Source: UBA8438 sp963934795 (GTDB lineage: Bacteria > Acidobacteriota > Vicinamibacteria > Vicinamibacterales > UBA8438). Taken from it: DNA of 64,000 nucleotides. The notes beneath the pieces were generated by a model that was given only the letters and a program-made list of their open reading frames with translations, was not told the DNA's origin and made no database searches. A program made the position numbers and the translations under genes. Location: the NCBI GenBank assembly GCA_963934795.1, contig CAWWAF010000007.1, positions 1 to 64,000 on the forward strand. The letters run 5' to 3'. Positions 26,884-36,582 of this stretch are shown piece after piece (positions within the stretch are counted from its first letter, which is position 1; every line of letters starts with the position of its first letter).

Positions 26884-28239
26884 CTAGTCGCCGTCGGTAA
26901 TTCGATAGAGCTTCGACGCGGTCCGGATGAACAGGCTGCCCTGGGCAATGGCCGGTGTCGCCATCGAAAATTCATCGAGGGCGTTGGTGCCCAACACCTC
27001 GTAGTCGGCCCCGGCGCGAATCACGTAGGTGTCGCCCTCTTCGCTCAGTGCGAAAATCTTCCCGTCATACGCCCACGGCGACGACGTAAATGCCGCCCCC
27101 ACCGCGAGGCGCTGCCGGGAGTACACTTCCTCACCCGTTCGAGCGTCGTGGGCCGTGAAGAACCCGCGATCAAGCAGCGTGTAGTAGATATCGCCGTACA
27201 GAATCGGCGAGGGATTGTACGGACTGGCCTGCCGCTGGTACCACGCGATGTAGTCGTTGCTGGTCTCACCCGGCGTCAGACTGATGTCACCCGACGCCCC
27301 CGGTCTGATCGCGAACACGGGACGGACCTGATCGCCCACGTAGCCCGAGGCGATGTATAGCAGGCCGAACTCGGCAAACGGGGTCGGGATGGTGATGGAG
27401 GACATCCCCGTCAGCTCCCAGAGCAGCCCGCCTTGGAGGTCGTACGACCGCACCTTGTCTGTGCCGGTGGTGACCAGCTCCGTTCGCCCCTCGTGCTCCC
27501 ACACGAACGGGGTCGACCAGTTTGTGCCTTCGTCGCGGTCCACGCGCCACAGCTCCCCGCCAGTCTCGGCACTGAGCGCCGTCAGGTAGGACTGCTCGTC
27601 GTTGTCGTTGACAACATACAACCGGCCGTCGTGCAACGCCGGTGAGGCGGCGGTGCCCCACCCGTAGCGGGTCGGGCGTGGCTCAAGGTCCCGGGACCAC
27701 AACAGTTGTCCTCCCAGATCGAAGCAGAAAAGCCCGACGTTCCCGAATGAGACATAGAACCGTTCGCCGTCGGTGACCGGCGTCTCGGAGGCGAAGGTGT
27801 TCTTCAGATGATGCGCGATGTCCGGCACGCCGCTGTGCACGGTACGCTGCCATCGCAACGCGCCGGTGGCCACGTCCAGCGCATAGACGTTCCAGTGGTG
27901 CACGCTCTTTGGCGCGTCCCGATCGCCGCCGAAGTAGAGCCCGCCTTGCGGGGCCTCGATGTCGCCATCGCTGACCACGGCCGTGACCAAGACCGTGTCG
28001 CCGGTCACGATCGGCGAACTCCACCCGAGGCCTGGAATGTCGGCCACCCAGGCGACGTTGTCAGTTGTGCTCCAGCGGTCAGGGAGCCCCTCGGCGTCGT
28101 CTACGACGCCTCGCGCGCCGGCCCCTCGAAACTGCGGCCAGTCATCGCCTCCAGCCTGGCCCGCCTGGGCGTCCACACGCGCCGTCAGGGCCAGCACGCT
28201 GGCTAACATCAACACCCATCCGCGTCGTCTCGTTCGCAT
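26884..28239 (-). CDS. Secreted PQQ-like beta-propeller protein (DWPQFRG type)
   Basis: About 451 residues. An Arg-rich N-terminus and hydrophobic stretch form a signal peptide ending near RVDAQ; the mature protein begins GGDDWPQFRGAGARG. Several propeller blades follow (VYALDVATGALRW, TALSAETGGELWRV, SYDLQGGLLWEL). It is the first of a two-gene unit with the cyclase-family lipoprotein. The same DWPQ start occurs at 22596 and 45576. The ATG at 28239 is preferred; an in-frame ATG nine codons earlier is also possible, and the frame open to 28644 lies antisense to a coiled-coil gene. Function beyond the quinoprotein-like fold unknown. Confidence 0.85.
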   Translation of the reverse strand: MRTRRRGWVLMLASVLALTARVDAQAGQAGGDDWPQFRGAGARGVVDDAEGLPDRWSTTDNVAWVADIPGLGWSSPIVTGDTVLVTAVVSDGDIEAPQGGLYFGGDRDAPKSVHHWNVYALDVATGALRWQRTVHSGVPDIAHHLKNTFASETPVTDGERFYVSFGNVGLFCFDLGGQLLWSRDLEPRPTRYGWGTAASPALHDGRLYVVNDNDEQSYLTALSAETGGELWRVDRDEGTNWSTPFVWEHEGRTELVTTGTDKVRSYDLQGGLLWELTGMSSITIPTPFAEFGLLYIASGYVGDQVRPVFAIRPGASGDISLTPGETSNDYIAWYQRQASPYNPSPILYGDIYYTLLDRGFFTAHDARTGEEVYSRQRLAVGAAFTSSPWAYDGKIFALSEEGDTYVIRAGADYEVLGTNALDEFSMATPAIAQGSLFIRTASKLYRITDGD

Positions 28240-28375
28240 TGCCGTTGCCGATGATGCCCGCCGCATCCGTTGCTGTCCAGGGAAAACGGCGCCTCTCGCC
28301 AGACTGGCGACGTCGCATACACTTGGGGTGTTGTACACGAACAGTGTGACGGAAGACTCACGTGGAGGCACATGA

Positions 28376-28654
28376 ATGGGCGACGCAGGTGAAGGTCTGG
28401 TCGACGCGGAAGCACGAATCCAAGAACGCATGGACGAACTCGAGCGTGAACGCTCGGCCCGGCACGCGAAGCCGCCCCCCGACCCTGCCGGAGCGAGCCG
28501 TGTCGAGTCCTTGCGTTTGGCCCGGGTGGACCTCCAGCGCCAAGCCGACGCCGCCAACACACATCCCAAGCTCAAGGCTGTCCGGGCCCAGGCTCTCGCT
28601 GACCTCGACCGCCAGCTCGCCGACGCGCAGGCGGCGCTCGACAAGAAGTCCTAG
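28376..28654 (+). CDS. Small charged coiled-coil protein
   Basis: A 92-residue, highly charged, probably helical protein with no membrane segment. It contains Glu/Arg-rich stretches (EARIQERMDELERERSAR and LADLDRQLADAQAALDKKS) that suit a coiled coil, linked by a Pro-rich turn (KPPPDPAG). GGAGG nine bases before ATG 28376 supports translation. I do not recognise a family. It is transcribed divergently from the beta-propeller gene, and its TAG stop shares the palindrome CTAG with the stop of the convergent kelch gene. Confidence 0.65.
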   Translation: MGDAGEGLVDAEARIQERMDELERERSARHAKPPPDPAGASRVESLRLARVDLQRQADAANTHPKLKAVRAQALADLDRQLADAQAALDKKS

Positions 28655-29694
28655 CAGCCCGCGGGGCGTCGCGGCGCGTCCGTGACCCACATATCTGCCT
28701 GCACGGCGCTGTTACCGGGTGAGCCACCCGCCACATACAGCTTGTCGCCGATGATGCCAGCGGCGGGCGACGAGAGCGGCATCGGAAGGGTGGCTACGAC
28801 CTCCCACTGTCCTTCCCGAGTCAGCGCAAGGACGTCCGCATCGACTTGCTTCGACTCGCCCGGTGCCGTGGTGTGTCCGCCCACCATGTAGATGCGGTCG
28901 CCGTGCACGAAAGTGCCACCCTCGGCGTGCGAGTGGCCCTTCGGTAGCGACGGACCGGCCCCCCACGAATCGGTGGCGGGGTCGTAGATGTCGACCCGGG
29001 CCTGATCGAGCTGCTCGCTGTCGTGGTGGAACTGGCCACCCATCGCGTAGATCTTGCCGGCAAAGGTCACGCACGCGAACTGATTGCGCGGCACCGGCAT
29101 CGGGGCAGCGTAGGTCCACTGCGCGCTCCCGTTCGCCCATGCATCCAGATCGAGCACCCAGTGGTCTGGCGAGTCGGTGTCCCGATCTACCTCAGTGCCG
29201 CCCATGAAGTGCAGCATCCGTCCGACCAGAGCAAGTCCTCCGCCCCCTCGGGTCTCCGGCAGCAAGGGCGCCGCGGTGTACCGGTCGGTGTCGATGTCAT
29301 AGCTCCACACTTCGGCAATGGTGTGGCCCTTGTACCCGTCCTTGTATCCGCCGGCAAACCACACAGTTCGCCCGTCGAGCACCATGTTCATGTGGGAAAT
29401 GGCGCTGGGCAAATCCTGAATCCGAGTCCAACTCCCGTCCGACGGATCGAAGATGTTTGAGACCTTGCTCGACGTGACGCCGTCGGTGTAGCCGCCAAAC
29501 AAATAGAGCTTGTCGTCCAGCACCACCACGCCAGGCTCCCACTTCTCCACCGGCATATCCGGGAGCTTGGTCCACCCGTCTTGCGCGTGTGCTGCGACGC
29601 CCAACGACAGAACGCCGACGAGGACCGTCGCGGACACCGCCACCATCTGGCACGTGCGAATCCGGTGCCGACTCGCCTCTCTGACTTCACGCAT
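28651..29694 (-). CDS. Secreted kelch-repeat beta-propeller protein
   Basis: A 347-residue exported protein made of kelch repeats: (K/R)LYLFGGYTDG, VWFAGGYKDG, MLHFMGGTE, IYAMGGQFHH, IYMVGGHTT and LYVAGGSPG give about six blades with the GG doublet and the following aromatic positions. A signal peptide covers residues 1-38 (ending AHAQ). Translation starts at ATG 29694 with GGAGGA eight bases upstream. Kelch propellers bind proteins or glycans, or act as sialate epimerase-like lyases; no catalytic motif is evident. The DUF547 gene lies upstream on the same strand, 41 bases away. Confidence 0.88.
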   Translation of the reverse strand: MREVREASRHRIRTCQMVAVSATVLVGVLSLGVAAHAQDGWTKLPDMPVEKWEPGVVVLDDKLYLFGGYTDGVTSSKVSNIFDPSDGSWTRIQDLPSAISHMNMVLDGRTVWFAGGYKDGYKGHTIAEVWSYDIDTDRYTAAPLLPETRGGGGLALVGRMLHFMGGTEVDRDTDSPDHWVLDLDAWANGSAQWTYAAPMPVPRNQFACVTFAGKIYAMGGQFHHDSEQLDQARVDIYDPATDSWGAGPSLPKGHSHAEGGTFVHGDRIYMVGGHTTAPGESKQVDADVLALTREGQWEVVATLPMPLSSPAAGIIGDKLYVAGGSPGNSAVQADMWVTDAPRRPAGC

Positions 29695-29735
29695 GGTGTT
29701 CCTCCGAAAAACAGACGCGCCCGACGCATGGCCGT

Positions 29736-30524
29736 TCACTGGCCTGAGGGCACGCCTAACGAATCGTTGAGGGTCCAATCGTAATCCAAGAAGCGGACAC
29801 GGGTCTTGGGAGCTGCGATAGCAGCCGCGGCGGCGGGGTCATCCGTGAGGCGGGCGGCGACGAAGGTCTTCAGAGAACCGCCGTGCCGGGTAAAGTCACT
29901 CTCATACCAGTCGAGTAGCTCGGACAGCCACAGCGTACCGTCTTCATACCGGTTCCGCCGAACGTCTCGCAGGAAGACCCGCGCGTTGTCCTCAAGCTGG
30001 TCGTCCAATCGTGACGCGACATAGGCCTCAGCACGCAGAGGCGGGCACCCACTGGCCGCGCAATTTGCGGCGAATTGAATGCGGGGCTCGTCGAACTGCG
30101 CCCTGATCATTCCGTGTTCGATGTCGTCGAGGTGACGCTCCTGCCCCAGCAGTGTGAAGAAACGCTGCTTCCAGGGTGAGGAGAACCACCCCCCGAGATC
30201 CTTGATCGAGGTCACCGGATAATTGTCGACGATCAACGTCACGGTGAGCGCGTTGTATGCGTTGACCAGAAACGCCAACCGCTCCGGCTCGGACCAGGTC
30301 TCGAACTGCGCCGGTGTGACACGAGTGACCACGTCGACATAGCACTCCAACCCAGACGCCTCTGCCTGAATCGCGGCATAGTCAACCACGGTGATGCCGC
30401 CATCGTTGGCGACGTGACGCGTGAGGATCTCGGTCCACGCCGTGTGGCCGTGGTCGAACGTCTGGGCGATGGCCCCCCCGCTCGACGCCAGAAGCACGAC
30501 CACCAACACACTGAGGCGCGTCAC
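29736..30524 (-). CDS. DUF547 domain protein, exported
   Basis: A 262-residue protein with a signal peptide (ending GAIAQ) and a DUF547 domain: RLAFLVNAYNALT, FFTLLGQERHLDDIEHGMIR, FAANCAASGCPPLRAEAY and FLDYDWTLND. The family is distantly related to papain-like transglutaminase/peptidase folds, and the conserved Cys-Ala-Ala-Ser-Gly-Cys-Pro segment with the upstream His is its active-site-like core. Its function in bacteria is not known. It overlaps the upstream DUF3047 gene by four bases, so the two are an operon. Confidence 0.9.
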   Translation of the reverse strand: MTRLSVLVVVLLASSGGAIAQTFDHGHTAWTEILTRHVANDGGITVVDYAAIQAEASGLECYVDVVTRVTPAQFETWSEPERLAFLVNAYNALTVTLIVDNYPVTSIKDLGGWFSSPWKQRFFTLLGQERHLDDIEHGMIRAQFDEPRIQFAANCAASGCPPLRAEAYVASRLDDQLEDNARVFLRDVRRNRYEDGTLWLSELLDWYESDFTRHGGSLKTFVAARLTDDPAAAAAIAAPKTRVRFLDYDWTLNDSLGVPSGQ

Positions 30525-31249
30525 AAGGCCGACTCCGAAAAAGAGATATCTCCGAAGTGGGAGACACAGGCCGTTCCACTGTTGTCAGTGTCGGTCATGA
30601 CGGCCACCCCGGCGACCGTGTCAGCCTCCCGTCCGAACAACGCCACGTAGTCCGCGCGCACATCCCGACGGTGATGGGCCCAGCCATCGTCATCGGTGGC
30701 ACCGGCTCCTCGCGCCGTCACCGGCTGGACCGGCAGCACCTTGATGCGCGCATTCACATGCGAGGTCGAATCGAACGTTCGCGCTGGAACCGACTGCGGC
30801 ACATAGACGATCGAATCGCCCTGAAACCCAGGTCCGAGTCGCTTCAGACGCGAGAACATACCCCCGGTTGGCTCGAAAATCACAAACAGGCGGAGGGGGA
30901 AATCGTCGGTCTCTGGGTCGCCCCAGTCCCCCGCGTAGCAGTCAGGGTTCGTCTTCCAGGACCAGTGGATGACCGGACGACGCTCCACGTCGATAGAGAC
31001 CCGCTTGAGAGCGGCAGAGGCGGACGCCTGACTGCGCGCCTCGAGGACCACGCGACCGTTCTGCGAGACCAATCCGTACTCCGTCTCCGCGGTGATACTG
31101 GGAAAACGCATCTGTTCCCAACCCACCGGCATGCCGCCGGCCGCGAGATGCGAGAACGGACCAACCAGCAGCCTCGTCGGCTGAGCCATCACCGTGGTGG
31201 CCACCATGGCGACGGCACCCACGCAACAGACGCGAACCAGGGGGATCAT
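30521..31249 (-). CDS. DUF3047 domain protein, exported
   Basis: A 242-residue protein with a cleavable signal (ending VMAQ) and the DUF3047 core: a jelly-roll-like domain with VIHWSWKTNPDCYAGDWGDPETDDFPLRLFVIF and a second half ending ACVSHFGDISF. The fold resembles carbohydrate-binding modules; no enzyme is known. It is the first gene of the two-gene operon with DUF547 (ATGA-type overlap of four bases at 30521-30524), so both products probably act in the periplasm together. Confidence 0.88.
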   Translation of the reverse strand: MIPLVRVCCVGAVAMVATTVMAQPTRLLVGPFSHLAAGGMPVGWEQMRFPSITAETEYGLVSQNGRVVLEARSQASASAALKRVSIDVERRPVIHWSWKTNPDCYAGDWGDPETDDFPLRLFVIFEPTGGMFSRLKRLGPGFQGDSIVYVPQSVPARTFDSTSHVNARIKVLPVQPVTARGAGATDDDGWAHHRRDVRADYVALFGREADTVAGVAVMTDTDNSGTACVSHFGDISFSESAL

Positions 31250-31357
31250 GCCCGTTGCGCCTCGACTCGATCCATGTCACTCGCCATATTCATTCTGACG
31301 CGAAGCCCGGCCCCGACGGTTCGGGACCGTGACGCTCGCCCGCTATAGAATGCATCG

Positions 31358-32806
31358 GTGTCAGCCACCGAGTCGCACGCTACCGATCTCTGCGAGTGTA
31401 CCGCCCGCACCCTCGTCAATCTGATCGGACGTCGGCGTGTGTCGTGTCGAGAGGTCATGACCGCCCATCTGGCTCGGGTCGAGCGTGTCAACCCGATGGT
31501 CAACGCCATCGTGACGCTGGCGGCGGACGACGCGCTGCTGGAGGCCGACGCCGCCGACGCCGCGCTGGCGCATGGTGATGCGGTTGGCCCACTGCACGGC
31601 CTACCGATCGCGCACAAAGACCTCTTTGTCACCGCGGGCTTGCGCACCACTTTCGGTTCCCGGGTGTTCGCCGACCATGTGCCTTCCGAGACGGCCGCAA
31701 TCGTCGAACGGGAACGTCGGGCCGGCGCCATCACGATCGGCAAGACGAACACGCCGGAGTTCGGAGCCGGGTCCCAGACGTTCAATGAGATCTTCGGGGC
31801 CACCCGCAACCCCTTCGACCTCACCAAGACCTGCGGTGGCAGCAGCGGGGGCGCGGCCGTGGCCCTGGCGACCGGCATGGTGCCGCTTGCCGATGGCAGC
31901 GACCTGGGCGGGTCGCTGCGCAACCCGGCGAGCTTCTGCAACGTGGTCGGCCTCCGCCCGACACCGGGGCGCGTGCCCAATTGGCCAGATCCGACACCGT
32001 GGTTCCCTTTCACTGTAGCCGGGCCCATAGCCAGAACCGTAGGCGACGTCGCCCTGCTCCTCGACGCGATCGCCGGTCCAGATCCGCGGGCCCCGCTGTC
32101 GGTGGGCATCCCCGCCGAACCCTGCGCGGGGGCGCTCGACCGCGATCTGCGTGACGTGCGCGTCGCCTGGAGCCCGGACCTTGGCGGACTTCCCGTGGAG
32201 CCGGCGGTGACGGCCGTGCTGGAACGCCAACGCGGTGCCTTCGAATCTCTGGGTTGCTCGGTCGAAAACGACTGTCCAGACTTCTCCGGGGCGGACACCG
32301 TCTTCACCACATGGCGCGCCTGGGCCTACGACGCAATGTTTGGCGACACGCTGGACCGACACCCCGGGATGCTGAAGGACACCGTCGTGTGGAACATCGA
32401 GGCGGGGCGCGCGCTCGCCGGCCACGACCTGGCGGACGCCGAGCGTGCGCGCGCGGCGCTGTACGACCGTGTGCGCCGCTTCATGACGGAGTACGAGTTC
32501 CTGCTGCTCCCGGTCGCTCAGGTCGTGCCATTCGATATCGACCAGCCGTATATCACCGACATCAACGGAGAGGCGCTGCCAACGTACCTCGACTGGATGA
32601 AGTCCTGCTACCAGATCAGCGTGACCGGCTTGCCCGCCCTGTCTGTCCCGTGCGGCCATACGCCAGAGGGGCTCCCGGTCGGGCTACAAATCGTCGGTCG
32701 CCCCTTCGACGAACGCGGCGTGCTACAGCTGGCTCATGCGTTCGAGCAGGCCACCGAATGCTGGAGGCGGCGGCCGCCTCTGCTCGCGGCGTTGGCCGAA
32801 CCCTGA
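31358..32806 (+). CDS. Amidase signature family protein
   Basis: A 482-residue amidase with the full Ser-cisSer-Lys triad: Lys87 in AHKDLF, Ser163 in the GGSSGG loop (160-165) and nucleophile Ser186 in GSDLGGSLRNPA. No signal peptide, so it acts in the cytoplasm. Members hydrolyse small amides, aryl-acylamides, or serve as GatA in the tRNA-dependent amidotransferase; absence of gatB or gatC nearby and the divergent C-terminal half favour a stand-alone amidase. Translation starts at GTG 31358. It is divergent from the DUF3047 operon with about 108 bases between them. Confidence 0.92.
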   Translation: MSATESHATDLCECTARTLVNLIGRRRVSCREVMTAHLARVERVNPMVNAIVTLAADDALLEADAADAALAHGDAVGPLHGLPIAHKDLFVTAGLRTTFGSRVFADHVPSETAAIVERERRAGAITIGKTNTPEFGAGSQTFNEIFGATRNPFDLTKTCGGSSGGAAVALATGMVPLADGSDLGGSLRNPASFCNVVGLRPTPGRVPNWPDPTPWFPFTVAGPIARTVGDVALLLDAIAGPDPRAPLSVGIPAEPCAGALDRDLRDVRVAWSPDLGGLPVEPAVTAVLERQRGAFESLGCSVENDCPDFSGADTVFTTWRAWAYDAMFGDTLDRHPGMLKDTVVWNIEAGRALAGHDLADAERARAALYDRVRRFMTEYEFLLLPVAQVVPFDIDQPYITDINGEALPTYLDWMKSCYQISVTGLPALSVPCGHTPEGLPVGLQIVGRPFDERGVLQLAHAFEQATECWRRRPPLLAALAEP

Positions 32807-32960
32807 CCGCTGGGCCCATGCACGCGGCACCTGGCTCACTGTGGCATCGGGTGGCTGGAAGTGGTACAACCGCCATCACGACTCGTCATTCCACACGGTT
32901 GTCGGCCACCAGCGCGTTTCAGATGGCGACGACTGCAGATATCGGCAGAGAGAGGCACAC

Positions 32961-35138
32961 ATGCGCATGACACTCACTCGGTGGCTCAGCGTCGTTGGCG
33001 TCGCGATCCTCATGGCGGTTGGCCTGGCCGTGACGGGGCCAGACGTCACCGCTCAAGTCTCGGCTGATGCCGACGACATCGCGGGCACGGTCAGTGGGGC
33101 TGGCGGACCAGAAGCCGGGGTGTGGGTCATCGCGGAGACGAACGACCTGGCGACGCTGTTCCGCAAGATTGTGGTGACCGACGGTGCTGGTCGGTATGTG
33201 GTGCCCGACCTGCCGCCGGCCAACTACAACGTGTGGGTCCGCGGCTATGGCCTGAAGGACTCTGACCCGGTCTCCGGCTCCCCGGGCACCGCCCTCGACT
33301 TGCGGGTTGCGCAGGCGGCGAGTCCCCGTGAAGCGGCCCAGGTGTACCCCGCCAACTACTGGTACTCGCTGGTCGAGGTCCCCCCGTCGAGCGCCTTTCC
33401 CGGAACGGGAGACGGCGGCAACGGTATCTCGACAGGTATGCAGAACCAGGCGCAGTGGGTCGACGGCCTCAAGCAAGGTTGCCAGCTGTGCCATCAACTG
33501 GGGAACCAGGCGACCCGGGAAGTGTTGAATCCGAGCGAGTTCGACTCCACGGAGGCCGCCTGGGCGCATCGTGTGCAAGCGGGTCAGCGCGGCGCCATGA
33601 TGAGCGGTGGGCTGCGTCGTTTCGGCGAGGATCGTGTGGTGTCCATGTATGCCGACTGGACCGATCGCATCATGGCTGGTGAGGTGCCGTCGGCCCCGCC
33701 GCGTCCGCAGGGACGAGAGCGCGACGTCGTGCTCACCATGTGGGAGTGGGGCGGCCCGACCGGCTATATCCACGATGAGGTCGCGACGGACAAGCGCAAC
33801 CCTCGCGTCAATGCCGACGGCCCGATTTACGGTGTCGAGTTCGCCAGCGACCACCTGGTGTGGGTAGACCCGAACACGAACGAGGCGCGCCAGGTGAAGA
33901 TCCCGGTGCGAGACACCCCGGGCGAGGGCGATTTTACCTCGTACATCTCAGACGAGATGCCAGAACCATCGATGTACTGGGGCGACGAAGTCATCTGGGA
34001 CAACCCGGGGAACCCCCACAACCCGATGATGGATGGGCAAGGTCGGGTGTGGATGACCCATCAAATTCGAGGCCCAGGCAACCCGGCCTGGTGCCAGTCT
34101 GGTTCCACCAACCCCTACGCGCAGCACTATCCGCTACGGCGCGCGGCCCGACACATCGCCTTCTATGACCCGGCGAGTGAAGAGGTCGGCCTGATCGACA
34201 CCTGTTTCAACACGCACCACCTACAGTTCGGCCACGAGGACAGCGAGCGCTTGTATCTGAGTTCTGTCGGTCCAGTCATCGGGTGGCTCGACGTGGAGGT
34301 GTACGAAGAAACCGGCGACGCGCAGGCGGCCCAGGGGTGGTGCCCGATCATCGTCGACACGAACGGCGACGGCCGGATTGGCGACTGGGTCAGCCGGACC
34401 GACGAGTTGGATCCGACCAAAGACAAGGAACTGGGGCGCGGATGGTACGGCATCGTGCCAGACCCGACCGAAGACCACGTCGTGTGGGCCGCCTCTGGCG
34501 GTGTGCCGGGACAAATCGTGCGCCTGGAGATTGGCGACAATCCCCCTGAGACCTGCATCGCTGAGTACTACCAGCCACCGTTCGACAACGCGGACGCACC
34601 AATTCAGGGCTACTCACCACGCGGCATCGACATCACGACCGACGGCATCATCTGGACCGCGCTCTCCGGGAGCGGCCACATGGCCAGCTTCGATCGAAGC
34701 AAATGCGCCGTGCTCAACGGCCCCACGGCGACCGGGCAGCACTGCCCGGAGGGATGGTCGCTCTTTGCCACGCCTGGTCCGCAGATGAAGGGTGTGACCG
34801 ACCATGGCAGCGCCGACTTTCACTATTACAGCTGGGTCGATCAGCACGACACACTCGGGCTCGGCGACAACGTGCCGATCGCCACCGGCAGCACGTCTGA
34901 CTCGTTGCTCGCCTTCCTGCCGGAGCAGGAGGAGTATGTGGTCATGCGGGTTCCGTACCCGCTGGGCTTCTACTCGCGCGGCATGGACGGGCGGATCGAT
35001 GATCCGGATGCCGGATGGAAGGGACGGGCGGTCTGGGCTGACTACGGCACCAACGCTGTGTGGCACAACGAGGGCGGCAAGGGCACGCAGGGTAATTTGG
35101 TGAAGTTCCAGGTCCGACCAAATCCACTCGCACACTAG
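32961..35138 (+). CDS. Exported multi-domain CxxCH/beta-propeller protein
   Basis: A 725-residue secreted protein. A signal peptide (to about residue 32) is followed by a carboxypeptidase-regulatory/Ig-like domain (IAGTVSGAGG to NVWVRGYGL), then a short segment with CQLCH at 174-178, a c-type heme-binding motif, and a long region of propeller-like repeats ending at VRPNPLAH. No second heme motif is evident. It resembles large exported proteins common in Acidobacteriota whose function is unknown; the heme site suggests electron transfer from or to the propeller. ATG 32961 has GAGAGG upstream; the open frame to 32736 overlaps the amidase end. Confidence 0.82.
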   Translation: MRMTLTRWLSVVGVAILMAVGLAVTGPDVTAQVSADADDIAGTVSGAGGPEAGVWVIAETNDLATLFRKIVVTDGAGRYVVPDLPPANYNVWVRGYGLKDSDPVSGSPGTALDLRVAQAASPREAAQVYPANYWYSLVEVPPSSAFPGTGDGGNGISTGMQNQAQWVDGLKQGCQLCHQLGNQATREVLNPSEFDSTEAAWAHRVQAGQRGAMMSGGLRRFGEDRVVSMYADWTDRIMAGEVPSAPPRPQGRERDVVLTMWEWGGPTGYIHDEVATDKRNPRVNADGPIYGVEFASDHLVWVDPNTNEARQVKIPVRDTPGEGDFTSYISDEMPEPSMYWGDEVIWDNPGNPHNPMMDGQGRVWMTHQIRGPGNPAWCQSGSTNPYAQHYPLRRAARHIAFYDPASEEVGLIDTCFNTHHLQFGHEDSERLYLSSVGPVIGWLDVEVYEETGDAQAAQGWCPIIVDTNGDGRIGDWVSRTDELDPTKDKELGRGWYGIVPDPTEDHVVWAASGGVPGQIVRLEIGDNPPETCIAEYYQPPFDNADAPIQGYSPRGIDITTDGIIWTALSGSGHMASFDRSKCAVLNGPTATGQHCPEGWSLFATPGPQMKGVTDHGSADFHYYSWVDQHDTLGLGDNVPIATGSTSDSLLAFLPEQEEYVVMRVPYPLGFYSRGMDGRIDDPDAGWKGRAVWADYGTNAVWHNEGGKGTQGNLVKFQVRPNPLAH

Positions 35139-35384
35139 TACGCAGACGGAGCCATCACACGAACCTCGGTGGCGACAGGGCGGGGCGCGGTGCCCACTCT
35201 GTCGCCACGGTCCGCGTAGTGCCGTGACGCCACGCAGCCGGGCCGCTCCGCTCCCCATGCCCTCCGGCGCGAGTACCATTCCTGCCGCCCGCTTCGTATC
35301 TGGACGATCTGAGAGATAAGATCCCCGCGGGCCGTGCCGCCTGTGCATGAGGCCGTGCCGCTCGTCGAGCCTCCTACCGCAGAC

Positions 35385-36557
35385 ATGACCGACGCCACCC
35401 CACAGCTAGAGCCCCCCCACGACGACCTGGCGTTGGTGCTCGTCGGGGGTGGGGCGCGCGCAGCCTACCAGGTCGGGTTTCTTCGTGCACTGGTCGCCAA
35501 ACACCCGACGCTGAACCTCCCGATTATCACCGGCACGTCGGCCGGTGCCATCAACGCGACCTATCTCGCTTCCCGGGTGGGCCCACTGAGCGAAGCGGTG
35601 GACGGGCTGGTAGCGCTGTGGCGAAAACAGCGAGTGGAACAGGTCTTCCGAGTTGATGGTCTCTCGCTGCTGAGTCTGGTCTTCAGGTGGGGTCTGCGCC
35701 TGGTCTCAGGTGGCGGCATCCTGGCACCCGAGGTGCGGGGCCTACTCGACACCGCCCCACTGCGCCGTTTTCTCGAACAAACGCTGGAACCGACCGCCAA
35801 CGGTGAATTCGTGGGCATTGCCCGCAATATTGCCGCTCGACGGCTCCGCGCCGTGGCCATCACCACCAGCAGCTACACCACGGGCCAATCGGTAGTCTGG
35901 GTGCAGGGCGCCGACATCGAGAATTGGGAACGCGCGCACCGTCGCAGCCGAAAAACCGCCCTCACCATCGAGCATGTCATGGCGTCGGCCGCATTGCCGC
36001 TGTTTTTTCCCGCCATCAAGTTGGACGACGGCTGGTATGGCGACGGCGGCATCCGCATGCTCGCCCCGTGCTCGCCCGCCATCCACCTCGGCGCACGACG
36101 GATCCTGGCCATCTCGAACCGCTGCCGAAGCAGTATGGAGGAGGCAGACCGGCCGGTCATTCGGCACTATCCGCCTCCGGCCCAGATTGCCGGGCAAATG
36201 ATCCAGTCGATGTTCCTGGACGATCTCGACCGCGACGCGTTCAGCCTGGAGCGATTGAACGGGCTTCTCTCGACGCTGCCTGAGACCGAGCGTCAGGGGT
36301 TACGGCCAGTCGACCTGGTCGTCATACGGCCCTCCCGAGACCTGGGACGGCTGGCCGGCGAATTCGAGCCGCAACTGCCGTGGCTGTTTCGCCACTTGAC
36401 CCGCAGTCTGGGGTCGCGTGAAACCGCGAGTCCGGACCTGCTGAGCCTGCTGATGTTCCAGGAAGACTACATCGACCGCCTGATGGAGCTCGGCGCCGAA
36501 GACGCCGAGACGCAAGGCGACCGGGTCGCCGCGCTGCTCGAGCGACGACCTCAATGA
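35385..36557 (+). CDS. Patatin-like phospholipase
   Basis: About 390 residues. The patatin catalytic dyad is complete: nucleophile Ser52 in GTSAG, with the oxyanion loop GGGARAAYQ at 21-29, and Asp220 in the DGG motif. No signal peptide, so it is a cytoplasmic or peripheral membrane lipase/acyl hydrolase. The C-terminal 150 residues fit bacterial patatins of the RssA/YlbK-like long form. The ATG at 35385 is preferred; a GTG at 35334 would add 17 low-complexity residues. A perfect 14-base palindrome follows the stop codon and separates it from the convergent DUF4920 gene. Confidence 0.9.
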   Translation: MTDATPQLEPPHDDLALVLVGGGARAAYQVGFLRALVAKHPTLNLPIITGTSAGAINATYLASRVGPLSEAVDGLVALWRKQRVEQVFRVDGLSLLSLVFRWGLRLVSGGGILAPEVRGLLDTAPLRRFLEQTLEPTANGEFVGIARNIAARRLRAVAITTSSYTTGQSVVWVQGADIENWERAHRRSRKTALTIEHVMASAALPLFFPAIKLDDGWYGDGGIRMLAPCSPAIHLGARRILAISNRCRSSMEEADRPVIRHYPPPAQIAGQMIQSMFLDDLDRDAFSLERLNGLLSTLPETERQGLRPVDLVVIRPSRDLGRLAGEFEPQLPWLFRHLTRSLGSRETASPDLLSLLMFQEDYIDRLMELGAEDAETQGDRVAALLERRPQ

Positions 36558-36570
36558 GCCGGTACCGGCT
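36557..36570. terminator. 14-base palindrome after the patatin stop
   Basis: AGCCGGTACCGGCT is perfectly self-complementary, starts at the last base of the stop codon and lies between convergent genes, like the 18-mer at 4157. There is no T-run. Possibly a stem at transcript ends. Confidence 0.3.
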
Positions 36571-36582
36571 GGTGTGGCCCGG

